From an uncultured Roseburia sp. (GTDB lineage Bacteria > Bacillota > Clostridia > Lachnospirales > Lachnospiraceae), in the NCBI GenBank assembly GCA_947174805.1, contig CAMWKH010000011.1, positions 1 to 64,000 of the forward strand: a stretch of 64,000 nt of DNA, written 5' to 3'. Under the pieces are notes generated by a model. That model made no database searches. It was not told the DNA's origin and worked only from the letters and a program-made list of their open reading frames with translations. Below are positions 42,922-51,668 of this stretch, piece after piece (position 1 is the first letter of the stretch; the number at the start of each line of letters is the position of its first letter). The translations under genes were made by a program, and so were the position numbers.

Positions 42922-43220
42922 AGACCAAAGTAACGAGTGTTGTCGTAAGACGGATTGGTACCGGTAGTATAGAAGTAGAGGCTGTAGGCGTAGTAAGACG
43001 AGTTCGCGGCACGTGACCAGAGACCACCGCTCCCGCCAACGTATTGCGCGTAGCCGTAATTCAGACGAACATACCCGCTACGGACAAAAGCCAATGGTAA
43101 AAAAGTTTTATAGGTGTTACTCTGAGAAGAATTATCCGCATTCTGCGTATTATAGACTCTATCGCGCACACTTAAAAATACGAGAAGAGTGCCACAGCAA
43201 TAAAACATATGCAGTGGCAC
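42888..43220 (-). pseudogene. Startless variable-domain cassette (copy 2, minus strand)
   Basis: The minus frame encodes LSVRDRVYNTQNADNSSQSN, then PLAFVRSGYVRLNYGYAQYVG, WSRAANSSYYAYSLYFYTTG, YDNTRYFGLPLRCLYPGSA. Compared with copy 1, invariant residues are AFVRS, WSR, SS, AY, PS, R, G and PLRCLYPGSA; the differences fall mostly at codons that are AAY in the template-like copy. A GTG at 43220 opens the frame, but it lies inside a hairpin that follows the preceding gene and has no ribosome-binding site. It is probably untranslated: a donor cassette or a severed gene end. Confidence 0.6.
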
Positions 43221-43223
43221 TCT
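43186..43223 (-). terminator. Hairpin after the minus-strand gene at 43238
   Basis: AGAGTGCCAC and GTGGCACTCT form a perfect 10-bp stem with an 18-base loop, 15 bases beyond the stop of the upstream minus-strand gene. On that strand the tail is TCTCGTATTTTT, a weak T-tract. It would end transcription before cassette copy 2, keeping it silent. Confidence 0.5.
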
Positions 43224-43237
43224 GATAGCTATGTAGC

Positions 43238-43798
43238 TTATTTGACAAACAAAATCCTTACCTGAATACTCAGTGTGTCAAAATAAACTTTATACTGATT
43301 TGGCACATCTTTCCGTATTCCAGTTCGCGCAATTACCGTCACATCTTTGTTGGTTCGTATGCTGTCATATTTCAGCGGTATTCCCCATGGATTTTTATAG
43401 CTTTCAAGCATAGGGCTGCCGATAACAAGCTCTACGACGAAGGGCTTTGACGCCGTTAGGACAAGTTCGTCCAGAAACCTTGCTGATGCACCGGGGAGTT
43501 CAAATGACGCCGTAATCCTTTGCTCGTAGTCTGCCTTAGTGGGAATGGTAAAGAATAATGCGGATTCTTCCATTGCCCCTTTTTCCATCTCACGAAACGC
43601 TCCGAGTCTTAGCGTGTAGAGACCGCCGTTTTCTACAGAGAACTCTCGGCCAAAATGTTCTCGGTCGATTAAGGTCAGAATGTTATCATCATCAAACATA
43701 ATCCTTAGACCGGGAGTGACGGTGCTTTTCACTTTTTCAAGAGATGGCAAATACATTTTCCCCAGTTTCTTAAAGCCTTTTTTGTTTCTGTTCACCAT
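43238..43798 (-). CDS. Hypothetical protein, 186 aa
   Basis: A basic N-terminus (MVNRNKKGFKKLGKMYLP) is followed by a beta-rich domain (GLRIMFDDDNILTLIDREHF, GGLYTLRLGAFREME, ITASFELPGASARFLDELVLTASKPFVVELVIG). No membrane segment or catalytic motif. AGGAGGAACAAC lies before the ATG. It is the last intact gene before cassette copy 2 and is read after the sigma-like gene. Function unknown; phage-structural or adhesion-related roles are possible but unsupported. Confidence 0.55.
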   Translation of the reverse strand: MVNRNKKGFKKLGKMYLPSLEKVKSTVTPGLRIMFDDDNILTLIDREHFGREFSVENGGLYTLRLGAFREMEKGAMEESALFFTIPTKADYEQRITASFELPGASARFLDELVLTASKPFVVELVIGSPMLESYKNPWGIPLKYDSIRTNKDVTVIARTGIRKDVPNQYKVYFDTLSIQVRILFVK

Positions 43799-43852
43799 AT
43801 TGTTGTTCCTCCTTGATTTTTTATTGAGGGAGCGAGCCCCCTCATCTGGTAG

Positions 43853-44422
43853 TCAGATTCCATAACTCGTTCTTAACCACTCTGGCAAAACTTCTGCTAA
43901 ACTTTCACGGATTTTTTTCATCCGCTTGGAGATAGCAGCGTCGGATACACCCCACATCTCTGCCACTTCTTTTTGCTTCAACCCATCTACGCTAAGCAAA
44001 GTCAGAAGTTCGATATCTTTCTCAGACTGCTCTCTAACCCACACAATAATCTCAACGGTATCTAAATCCTCGATCCAGTCCATGCGCCCCCATTCCCAGA
44101 TCTCTCCCTGTGTTACGCTGAGCTGTGCTGAGAACTTTTTCAACAGCGGTGACCGCCCTTCATCAATGATGTCACTGCCCTCATCTTCTAGTCGTTTTCT
44201 ATTTTGTGTTTGAGCGCCGCTCTTGCTTTTGTCCGAAGAATTGTAGCATTCGTAGGGCTGAGTGTGGGTAATATACGCCCGGTCACGATTAAGTTGGTGC
44301 AATAGCAAATCATGCATCTGCTCAATCATCTCTTCAGACTCGTTTTCTTTGCGGCAAATAACTGCCATTTCGCTGTACTCTTTCTCCATAATTCTTCTAT
44401 TCTTTCCGTATGGGAATCTCAT
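43853..44422 (-). CDS. Sigma-factor-like helix-turn-helix protein
   Basis: The ATG at 44422 has AAGGAGCAGGA upstream; the longer frame to 44506 is rejected. The 189-residue product has a sigma-70 region-4-like C-terminus (DIELLTLLSVDGLKQKEVAEMWGVSDAAISKRMKKIRESL, about 134-173) and a charged N-terminal region without a clear region 2. It resembles the small sigma-like regulators of Clostridia mobile elements. It may activate the hypothetical gene after it. Confidence 0.7.
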   Translation of the reverse strand: MRFPYGKNRRIMEKEYSEMAVICRKENESEEMIEQMHDLLLHQLNRDRAYITHTQPYECYNSSDKSKSGAQTQNRKRLEDEGSDIIDEGRSPLLKKFSAQLSVTQGEIWEWGRMDWIEDLDTVEIIVWVREQSEKDIELLTLLSVDGLKQKEVAEMWGVSDAAISKRMKKIRESLAEVLPEWLRTSYGI

Positions 44423-44594
44423 ATTCCTGCTCCTTTCTGTTGGCGGTGTCCCGCCGGAGCGTCTTTGGGAAATACAGAAATAAAAGACGGCAGCGCGGAA
44501 CACCAATAGTTGATTGATGTTGCCGTACTGCCGTCTCTTAGAGCCTTAAGGCTGCGGTCTCACGGTGATGTTAAGTTTTGATTGCTACTATTGC

Positions 44595-44765
44595 CTACTT
44601 AGTAAGCGGTATGCTGGACTGACACTTGATTGGCGTACCCGGAGGCACGGCAATCTCATAGCGGCATCCTTTAACTACAATCTCTATCACCCCTTTCTCT
44701 GGATACCACTTAGCGACCAGTTTACCCATGGCATTGCGAAGTTCTGTTGCTGTTGAATGTTTCAT
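44595..44765 (-). CDS. Small hypothetical protein, 56 aa
   Basis: The ATG at 44765 has GGAGG eight bases upstream. Sequence MKHSTATELRNAMGKLVAKWYPEKG followed by VIEIVVKGCRYEIAVPPGTP suggests a short beta-rich fold. Downstream there is a 12-bp palindrome AGCCTTAAGGCT (44542-44553) and a 9-bp inverted repeat AGACGGCAG/CTGCCGTCT. No known family. Confidence 0.5.
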   Translation of the reverse strand: MKHSTATELRNAMGKLVAKWYPEKGVIEIVVKGCRYEIAVPPGTPIKCQSSIPLTK

Positions 44766-44963
44766 GATGATTACCTCCATTCGTTTTTATGGTTGATTTG
44801 TTACTTGTAAGTAGAATATATCACTCACAACAGCATTTCTGTAATTGACAGGCATACTGACTGTCAATTCACCGTCAATTGCTCGTCATGAGAGATTTTC
44901 ATGTAAAATGACGTTATAAAGCCCTAAGCAGGAGTATTATAGGCTAGCAAAAACGTAAGCCAT

Positions 44964-45024
44964 ATTGACAAAAAAGAACATGTGTGCTATACTAATTGCA
45001 ATAAGTTAGCATATACTAACTTAT
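44964..45024 (+). promoter_or_regulatory. Strong promoter with operator-like inverted repeat
   Basis: TTGACA at 44964-44969 and TATACT at 44987-44992 are 17 bases apart, close to consensus. From 45001 to 45024 a perfect 9-bp inverted repeat ATAAGTTAG-CATATA-CTAACTTAT covers the expected start site, a typical repressor position. The gap 44766-45147 holds nothing else I can support. Confidence 0.7.
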
Positions 45025-45147
45025 ATGTACATTAACCTTAAATACTCTGTTTATGCCCTTGGATTATTGCGGAATTTGCCTGTGCTTTTTGAAAGGACGG
45101 GTAATGGCGCAATAATCAACTATCACATAATAGGAGGGTATAGACAT

Positions 45148-45753
45148 ATGGCAAGAATCATGTACGACCGTTACTTGACTGACGCAGACTGCTCCGTAAA
45201 TATTACGAATGCAGATACGGAGTATCTAACAACCACAGTTCCGGAATCATTTATCAATCCACCCATCAAAATGAGATTCTTAAGCACTGGAGGAAAAAGT
45301 TTTGAGGAACTATGTTTAGATGCAGTTGGCGATGATGAAATTGAGATATCCCGTGAGGATACCCTGCGTATGGTACGTGGCGAGCTGCCCGGTTGGCGGT
45401 TGGTCGGAGTACAGTTTACCGCAAGTGGAGGATTTTCGGCTTTTTATGCCAATGAGCATCCAACGGAGGCGTTAGCTCGTTCGGAAGACAAATATAGCTA
45501 TATTTTCGCATCAGGTGTATCGTTTTTCTTTGTGGAGCGTGATTGTCTTGAGGTAGAGCTTGAGGTGGACTATGCGGATGGATTGCCTCCGCGACACTAT
45601 GTTGGTAAAATAACTCATAATAGGAAAGACGGGATTAAGACTGAGATCATTGAGTTTTTGGGAAAACGGAAAGTACGGAAAATGAGGTTTTCTGAAAACG
45701 AGTACGGAAGCAATTGCATCCCCGGACATGTCTGCCACATTACAGAGTATTAA
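45148..45753 (+). CDS. Hypothetical protein, 201 aa
   Basis: The ATG at 45148 has AGGAGGG upstream; the earlier start at 45025 lies in the operator leader. Soluble, beta-rich and acidic (SVNITNADTEYLTTTVPES, SGVSFFFVERDCLEVELEVDYADG), with no signal peptide or known motif. It is monocistronic between the promoter at 44964 and the terminator at 45767. A regulated, strongly expressed element gene of unknown function. Confidence 0.6.
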   Translation: MARIMYDRYLTDADCSVNITNADTEYLTTTVPESFINPPIKMRFLSTGGKSFEELCLDAVGDDEIEISREDTLRMVRGELPGWRLVGVQFTASGGFSAFYANEHPTEALARSEDKYSYIFASGVSFFFVERDCLEVELEVDYADGLPPRHYVGKITHNRKDGIKTEIIEFLGKRKVRKMRFSENEYGSNCIPGHVCHITEY

Positions 45754-45766
45754 AAACCAGAAAAAT

Positions 45767-45796
45767 AAAAGCTGCGACTCTGGTCGTGGCTTTTTT
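45767..45796 (+). terminator. Rho-independent terminator
   Basis: AAAAGCTGCGAC pairs with GTCGTGGCTTTTTT across a TCTG loop with one G-T pair. It lies 14 bases after the stop at 45753. Confidence 0.8.
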
Positions 45797-45858
45797 ATTG
45801 CGATCTGCTATAGTTTACCGTATAATTAAGATGGAAAATGAGAAAGGGGTGGATTCTT

Positions 45859-47694
45859 TTGGATAAAATATTAACTATCGAAGATCTGTTGTCTCAATTG
45901 CGAGAACCAAAAAACAAACACTTAAACCCATTTGAAGAGTTGCTGCCAGAAGCACGGAAATTGTTAGGACTGGATAGTGAGTTAGATGCTATATCACTTG
46001 AGGCGCTGTTGATTCAAGCTATTATATATTGTGTTTTTGATAGCGAGAACGAACCGGATGAAATTAGCAAGGAAGATGCTAAGAAAAGAGACTCTTATCT
46101 GTTAACTATGGGGTTAATGGATGGTTATTATCATGTCAAAGACGACGACATCCACTATTCAGCGCCTCTTCGCCAAAAAGAGTATCTTGCCTATAGCGAA
46201 TATATAGAGATATCCTATGAGCAAGAAATTCGCCATAATCTTTCAACGGTGGAGGAGAGATACGTTAAAGCAAAAGCTGTTCTTTCTACCACAGATGGAA
46301 GGTGCCGTGAAAACCTAGCCGACTATTTATCTAAAAATAAAAACTGCAAAGAATGCTTTGAAAAGGGCTCGGAAAAATTCATCGAAAAAATTAAGCTGCC
46401 CAATAAAGAAACCAAGCGGCAATTAGTAATACCAAAGCCGTGTTATACAAGGGAGAACTTTCCACTTCCTGTAGAACAGGACGAAGACTCAAGCCCAGTT
46501 CAGTCTCCTGCGGAGGATGGCCCCAGTGATGATGCGGTGATAGCAGAGCTTAGTGAGTCTGGAGAACAAAAGGACCAAGAAACAGACAAGAGCTGCGACG
46601 GTAATACGATAGCTTCAATATCTACATCCCCTGATTCAAATATAAGTATCCCAAGCAAAAACGCTGTTTTAGGAAAGGAAACAGAAGAATTTGACGATAG
46701 TGATAAACAAAAAGACGAGCAGTGCGCCGAAGAATCTGTTGAATTAACTCATAGTCAAGAATCAGAGGCATTCATTGCCGAATCAAGATCTATCGCTCCG
46801 CTAAGCATTGTAGATGGCGATATTAGTAACAACGATGTTTACGATAATGAGGAGGATAACGGCGACGACGAGGTTGATAATGATGACGGAGACAGCGATG
46901 ACGAGATTAACAGCGAGAAAACCGAACCGGACAGACATAGCAAAAAACGTTTAGCGATTATCGTTTTAGTAATTTGTCTATGTATAGGAGGCATTGCAAC
47001 TGTTCCATTTTTTCCCTCAAAGCAGCCAGCATCAACCGAGGACTCAGAGCCAGATTTAAGAGTTCTGGGCGATCCATCCCATGCGGTTAATGGAGATGAC
47101 ATGGAAAAATTAGCAAATGAAGCGTTTTCTTCAATAGCCGTTTATAACGACTCCGGCGAGTATGACGCTTATGAGATGAAAGATCTTGTTATAAACAGAA
47201 TATTTGAAAACCCAATATTCGGAGACATGGTAGCCCAAGGGATGCTTGTAGCTTTTTCTCAAGGAGACTCCGACTATTTTGCCGATTTTATTCCGGGCTT
47301 TCAGAAATTTGTTGATGCTACAGATCTCGCGATGAATGAGCAAGAAGACATAGAAAAAAGGTGTATGAAAAAATGGCTTACTAAATCGCATGTAGTATAC
47401 ACGACTGATGAATACAAAGAATATGTAGGTGATATTTGTGAGCTATTAGATTATGCCTTCTCTCCCGAAATACAAAACTTTAAGGTGACTGATTATTGGG
47501 ATCTTGACCCTGACAGTGGTATTATGGATGTACGAGCAATACGGTGTTCGGAAAAACGGACGTCACCGGTGCTACTTTTTAGTCGTTCTACAGGGAATGG
47601 AAAGTGTAAGTGTATATTTGGTTTTCTAATCGAAAATGGAAGTTTTGTAATTAGCGACCCATATAATTGGGGTACTGATAGTTTCACTGAATAA
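45859..47694 (+). CDS. Large acidic single-pass membrane protein
   Basis: The TTG at 45859 has AAAGGGGTGG upstream and is slightly favoured over the ATG at 45838. The 611-residue protein has a helical cytoplasmic region, a 170-residue Asp/Glu/Ser-rich spacer ending in NEEDNGDDEVDNDDGDSDDE, one membrane helix (RLAIIVLVICLCIGGIATVPFF near 374-395) and a 220-residue external region with Cys and aromatic residues (FEKRTSPVLLFSRSTG part). This cytoplasm-to-outside layout recalls anti-sigma or signal-relay proteins, but no conserved domain is recognised. It is terminated by the hairpin at 47711. Confidence 0.6.
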   Translation: MDKILTIEDLLSQLREPKNKHLNPFEELLPEARKLLGLDSELDAISLEALLIQAIIYCVFDSENEPDEISKEDAKKRDSYLLTMGLMDGYYHVKDDDIHYSAPLRQKEYLAYSEYIEISYEQEIRHNLSTVEERYVKAKAVLSTTDGRCRENLADYLSKNKNCKECFEKGSEKFIEKIKLPNKETKRQLVIPKPCYTRENFPLPVEQDEDSSPVQSPAEDGPSDDAVIAELSESGEQKDQETDKSCDGNTIASISTSPDSNISIPSKNAVLGKETEEFDDSDKQKDEQCAEESVELTHSQESEAFIAESRSIAPLSIVDGDISNNDVYDNEEDNGDDEVDNDDGDSDDEINSEKTEPDRHSKKRLAIIVLVICLCIGGIATVPFFPSKQPASTEDSEPDLRVLGDPSHAVNGDDMEKLANEAFSSIAVYNDSGEYDAYEMKDLVINRIFENPIFGDMVAQGMLVAFSQGDSDYFADFIPGFQKFVDATDLAMNEQEDIEKRCMKKWLTKSHVVYTTDEYKEYVGDICELLDYAFSPEIQNFKVTDYWDLDPDSGIMDVRAIRCSEKRTSPVLLFSRSTGNGKCKCIFGFLIENGSFVISDPYNWGTDSFTE

Positions 47695-47710
47695 TATAAA
47701 TATTTTTATT

Positions 47711-47739
47711 AAAAGGACGTTCTTGCAGCGTCCTTTTTT
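47711..47739 (+). terminator. Rho-independent terminator
   Basis: AAAAGGACG and CGTCCTTTTTT form a 9-bp stem with loop TTCTTGCAG, 17 bases after the stop at 47694. Confidence 0.9.
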
Positions 47740-47902
47740 GATGCCTGCAATTCTATTTTTTCTATTGCACTTATGTCTTTCAAAAACTTTTCTAAAAAAT
47801 TTCTATCCAAAAGTTAATTCCCGCGTCCCTTTGCTGACTTCCAAATGTAAGGAGAAAATAACAGTTCTCTTTACAAAAATATATCACAAGGAGGAACCTA
47901 TT

Positions 47903-48208
47903 ATGAAGTGTCCAAATGTAGAATCAGTTGTTGAAGCCTTGAGCGGAGATGTGGTCGATACCATCCCCACCAAACGCAATATGATGTTCGCCCCGCGCTC
48001 ATTGAAGCTGCTGCAGGAGAATGCACTGCTCACAGCCAGCGAAAACAGATGTAGAGCAATTTTGGCTAACTCAGCCATCAACGATACGGCCAGCCTGGCC
48101 ATGTCGGTTGACCGGCTGTCGCACGTTGCTCCGCTCGGAAAACCGTATTACCACAAAATTCTCGCAGCTTATGCTGATAATGCCGCAAAGACAATAGAAA
48201 GGTGGTGA
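47903..48208 (+). CDS. Hypothetical element protein, 101 aa
   Basis: The ATG at 47903 with AAGGAGG upstream is used; the frame before it lacks a ribosome-binding site. Soluble helical protein (MKCPNVESVVEALSGDVVDT, ENRCRAILANSAINDTASL, YHKILAAYADNAAKTIERW). The next gene starts six bases after its stop. Probably co-transcribed with the membrane protein at 48215. No family recognised. Confidence 0.6.
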   Translation: MKCPNVESVVEALSGDVVDTIPTKRNMMFAPRSLKLLQENALLTASENRCRAILANSAINDTASLAMSVDRLSHVAPLGKPYYHKILAAYADNAAKTIERW

Positions 48209-48214
48209 TGGGGC

Positions 48215-48460
48215 ATGTTGGAAATCATTGACATCATCATTGTAATTGTATTAGGCAGTATTGTATGCGTAGCCATATCTGAATGGTTTTTTGACTACTG
48301 TGAACTTAAGAAACGAGTAGAAGAAAGCGACGATTTTGAGAAATTGATGCGTAAACAACTGGAACTGGATGCGGCGAGACTTAAAGCGCAGGAGGATTTA
48401 CTTCGGGAGGCTTGCCGTTCGCAGGCAGAGGAATACGATGATGGGTATGAGGAGGATTGA
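48215..48460 (+). CDS. Small membrane protein with coiled coil, 81 aa
   Basis: An N-terminal membrane helix (IIDIIIVIVLGSIVCVAISEW) is followed by a charged coiled coil (ELKKRVEESDDFEKLMRKQ) and an acidic tail. The arrangement is common among small transfer or exclusion proteins of mobile elements, which is context, not proof. Confidence 0.6.
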   Translation: MLEIIDIIIVIVLGSIVCVAISEWFFDYCELKKRVEESDDFEKLMRKQLELDAARLKAQEDLLREACRSQAEEYDDGYEED

Positions 48461-48464
48461 GCCG

Positions 48465-48622
48465 TTGTCAACATATTCTTGACAATATTACAACAGCGTT
48501 ATTTGCTACACCTTAATTGACACTTTACCTCTGTTAGATAGTGTCGCATCGCTGCAAAAGTTTTAGGCATAACAATTATTATTCGGTGTGGTTTTGCGCT
48601 TAAATACCGTCAAAGCCACACC
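48465..48622 (+). promoter_or_regulatory. Two inverted repeats before the MT-A70 gene
   Basis: TTGTCAA-CATATTC-TTGACAA at 48465-48485 is a 7-bp operator-like repeat. GGTGTGGTTTTG / CAAAGCCACACC at 48585-48622 is a 12-bp stem with one G-T pair and a 14-base loop, ending 21 bases before the ATG at 48644. The latter could form in the mRNA leader and adjust translation. Confidence 0.5.
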
Positions 48623-48643
48623 AAGCAAAAGAAAGGAAATTTA

Positions 48644-49261
48644 ATGGAAACAGTTATCCCCTATTCAGAAATCAAAAATCACTCTTCAAAGAAATATCGG
48701 ACAATTTTGGCCGATCCGCCATGGGGAGTTCCATCGCAGCGCGGCAGGAACAGCAACCGTTCCGCAGAGAGCCACTACGAGCTCATGCCGCTAGATCGCA
48801 TTATGGCAATGCCAGTACCAGATTTGGCGGAAGAGAACAGTCACCTTTACCTTTGGATTCCCAATGCTCTGTTACAGGAGGGTTTGGATGTCATTAAGGC
48901 TTGGGGCTTTACATTCCGCAGCCCGCTTTATTGGATAAAGCCCAGATTATTACTAGGAAACTACTTTCGGAATGCCTCGGAAACATGTCTGTTCGCGACA
49001 CGTGGCAAAGCACCGGTCAAATTCCACGGTCAGCCCAACTGGATATTCTGCCCTCAGCAACGACATAGCCAGAAGCCAGAGGAGCAATATCCTCTTATTA
49101 GACGTATGTCATATGGACCATACCTAGAATTATTTGCTCGACATCGGGAACCTGATTTTGATTGCTGGGGCTACGAAGCGCCAGGCGGGTCAGACATTAT
49201 CATGCCGGGAGACTACCCTGTGCCAAAATACAGTGCCAAAGCACTTGGAAAGGAGGCGTAA
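48644..49261 (+). CDS. MT-A70-family adenine methyltransferase
   Basis: 205 residues with the catalytic DPPW motif in RTILADPPWGVPSQRG at about 18-33, the SAM-binding-type ENSHLYLWIPNALLQEGL near 66, and SETCLFATRGKAP near 113. MT-A70 proteins transfer a methyl group from SAM to N6 of adenine in DNA or RNA. There is no restriction enzyme next to it. Methylation of the element's own DNA could shield it from host restriction. Confidence 0.9.
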   Translation: METVIPYSEIKNHSSKKYRTILADPPWGVPSQRGRNSNRSAESHYELMPLDRIMAMPVPDLAEENSHLYLWIPNALLQEGLDVIKAWGFTFRSPLYWIKPRLLLGNYFRNASETCLFATRGKAPVKFHGQPNWIFCPQQRHSQKPEEQYPLIRRMSYGPYLELFARHREPDFDCWGYEAPGGSDIIMPGDYPVPKYSAKALGKEA

Positions 49262-49267
49262 TGCTAA

Positions 49268-49468
49268 GTGTATCCAAAGAACCTAATCACCCAGATTTTG
49301 GAAGCCGCCTTCATGCTGGCGCTTGCCGCTTTTCTCATCAAAACCGCAGTCGGATGGATTCTGGAAATCTGGCCAGTGCTGCTCGCCATTGCAATCATCG
49401 TCGCTATCGCCATAATCGGTTTCCGTATCTGGAGGCACAAGCATGATAAAGATTTGGGAGAATGGTAG
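49268..49468 (+). CDS. Small double-helix membrane protein, 66 aa
   Basis: It starts at a GTG with AAGGAGG about 10 bases upstream. Two hydrophobic stretches (ILEAAFMLALAAFLIKTAVGW and PVLLAIAIIVAIAIIGFRIW) end in a basic tail. The stop overlaps the start of the large ATPase gene, so the two are probably translationally coupled. It is a candidate membrane partner of that ATPase, like small T4CP- or TraSA-associated proteins. Confidence 0.6.
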   Translation: MYPKNLITQILEAAFMLALAAFLIKTAVGWILEIWPVLLAIAIIVAIAIIGFRIWRHKHDKDLGEW

Positions 49469-51668
49469 GAGGAAGTATAAAAAATACCGAAAGGAGTGGG
49501 TAATCTTGGGTAAACACCAAATCGAAGATATTAATTGGAAAAAAATTATCTGGAGCCGACCTTACAAGATTGAAGCTGTCTGGGAAATGCTGGCGCATCT
49601 TGCTGCCACATCGCCGCGGGGCGCAGTGGTTTGGGAGGTACGGAGTAAAAGCGGACAGATAAGTTACTTGCTCGGAGTAGCTGCGAGGTATATCAGAAAC
49701 GTAGAAGAAGCGGTAAAAGCCCATGGCGATATCCAGTTCCATGCTATGGACGAGGCCGAACGCACACCAGTTACTACTGCCCGGCAGCTTAGAATTAGCC
49801 ACCCGACGCTCTCGCTCAAGACTGATATCACTCAGGCCGTAGTCCGAGCAGGACTAGCAGCACTTACGGAAAATAAAGGTGGTACGGAGACTGTAGTACA
49901 GATTGTGCTGGGGAGGGGCTACGCTCCTTCCCCGGTGCCAGCCAACCTAGTCGATCCGAACGCCACATGGCTACAGATTTTGCTAGGAGATGCCCAAAAA
50001 GCCTCAGCAGAAAGCCGCAAAACTGTTCGAGAAAAAGCGGAACAGCATACATTCCAAGCAGCAATCCGCATCGGTATATCTGGTGATGGAGCATTCATCC
50101 GGCTAAACAGCATTATGAGTGCGTTCAAAGTGTTGGAATCTGCCGGAGTAAGGATACGGACAGAAAATGTAAAACCGGCTGACCTTAACACGGCGCACGT
50201 GCCTTGGCATTTTCCCCTAATACTATCAGTCAAAGAACTGGCTAACTTCTTGCTGTTGCCGGCTGGGGAGGAAGAACTGCCCGGAATGCCGGGACTACAT
50301 CCAAAACTCACACTACCACCAAGCTGGTACAGAAACCCGACCAACCAAAAGGCTGACCGCATTTTTGCTATCAGTATGGACACCATAAATCCGAAGAAAT
50401 TGAGTATTTCTCCGAGGGATAGTTTGGAGCATTGCCATCTGATCGGTCCGACCGGCAGCGGAAAAAGTACCGCTATGCTTCATCTGATTTTGGCGGATAT
50501 TAAGGCTGGAAGGAGCGTGTTAGTTCTTGATCCTAAGGCGGATTTGGTGACAGATATACTTATGCGTATTCCAGAAGAACGTGTGGGGGATGTCGTAATT
50601 ATCGACCCGTCAGACTCTTGCCCCTGTGGGTTTAACCCGCTGGCGTTCAAAGATTATGGCAACCCGTCACTGATCGCCGATGCTATCCTCTCGGTTCTCA
50701 AAGAGATATTCAGCGACAGCTGGGGAATTTACACGCAGGATGTGTTGACGGCTTCTTTACTTACACTAGTGGAAGCAGAAAATGCCACGCTTTTATGGCT
50801 GTTGCCACTGTTGACGGACGAGAATTTCCGCCGGAAAATTACCGCCAATATAAAAGACCGCATGGCACTCAAGCCTTTCTGGGATCAGTTTGAGGCATTG
50901 CGCGATACGGAGAAACGGACGCAGATTTCTCCAGTGCTGAACAAGCTCCGCCAACTGACTTTACGACCAGGACTTCGGAATATACTCGGGCAGGCAAAGC
51001 CAAAGTTCTCGCTGACGGATTTATTTTATAAACGTCGGATTGTATTAGTTCCTCTCAATAAAGGAATTACTGGCGGGGAGACCAGTAGGCTTATCGGCAG
51101 TCTGATTGTCGGCTTGACTTGGACGCTGGCGCTATCGCGGGCGGGTATTCCGGCAGAAAAGCGACATATTGCTTCTATCTACATAGACGAGCTTCAGGAT
51201 TACCTCAGTCTGCCAGGAGATATTTCTGACGCTTTAGCGCAGGCGAGAGGCTTGGGCGTTGGCTTGACGCTAGCGCATCAGTACCGCGATCAGCTACCGC
51301 TTAACATCCGCTCCGGCATAGATGCCAACGCCCGTAATAAAATCGTCTTCGGTTTGAACAGCCGGGATGCAAAGGATATGGCGGCAATGGCGCCGGAACT
51401 TACAGCTGAGGATTTTATGGTGCTGCCCCGCTACCAGATTTATGCATCCATTCAAACCAATGGCCGCAGCACTGGCTGGGTGCAAGGCAAGACCTTACCG
51501 CCGCCACCAGCTCTAAGAGAAGCAACGGAGCTTAAAGCGATGAGCCAGACAGCCTACGGCATCCCGGCAGAACAAATAGAAAAAGATTATCTCAATCTGT
51601 TCACAGTCAACAGTGCTTCCGCGGAAAATCCCGGTGACGTGAACATTGGAAGGAGGAAAAAGGCATGA
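49443..51668 (+). CDS. FtsK/HerA/TraG-like conjugative ATPase
   Basis: 741 residues; the ATG at 49443 has GGAGG seven bases upstream, while a TTG at 49506 is an alternative. Walker A is GPTGSGKST at about 336-344, followed by VLVLDPKADLVTDIL near 360; Walker B is SIYIDELQDYL near 579; ALAQARGLGVGLTLAHQYRDQL near 599 is the sensor region. The N-terminal 330 residues are not membrane-spanning, unlike classical TraG/VirD4. This matches DNA-pumping ATPases of gram-positive elements that pair with Replic_Relax proteins, as seen next door. It likely drives DNA transfer. Confidence 0.8.
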   Translation: MIKIWENGRRKYKKYRKEWVILGKHQIEDINWKKIIWSRPYKIEAVWEMLAHLAATSPRGAVVWEVRSKSGQISYLLGVAARYIRNVEEAVKAHGDIQFHAMDEAERTPVTTARQLRISHPTLSLKTDITQAVVRAGLAALTENKGGTETVVQIVLGRGYAPSPVPANLVDPNATWLQILLGDAQKASAESRKTVREKAEQHTFQAAIRIGISGDGAFIRLNSIMSAFKVLESAGVRIRTENVKPADLNTAHVPWHFPLILSVKELANFLLLPAGEEELPGMPGLHPKLTLPPSWYRNPTNQKADRIFAISMDTINPKKLSISPRDSLEHCHLIGPTGSGKSTAMLHLILADIKAGRSVLVLDPKADLVTDILMRIPEERVGDVVIIDPSDSCPCGFNPLAFKDYGNPSLIADAILSVLKEIFSDSWGIYTQDVLTASLLTLVEAENATLLWLLPLLTDENFRRKITANIKDRMALKPFWDQFEALRDTEKRTQISPVLNKLRQLTLRPGLRNILGQAKPKFSLTDLFYKRRIVLVPLNKGITGGETSRLIGSLIVGLTWTLALSRAGIPAEKRHIASIYIDELQDYLSLPGDISDALAQARGLGVGLTLAHQYRDQLPLNIRSGIDANARNKIVFGLNSRDAKDMAAMAPELTAEDFMVLPRYQIYASIQTNGRSTGWVQGKTLPPPPALREATELKAMSQTAYGIPAEQIEKDYLNLFTVNSASAENPGDVNIGRRKKA

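Noticed and set aside
44221-44240. GCTTTTGTCCGAAG resembling the 5' edge of the variable cassettes
   Set aside because: It lies within the coding sequence of the sigma-like gene and the match does not extend beyond 12-13 bases.
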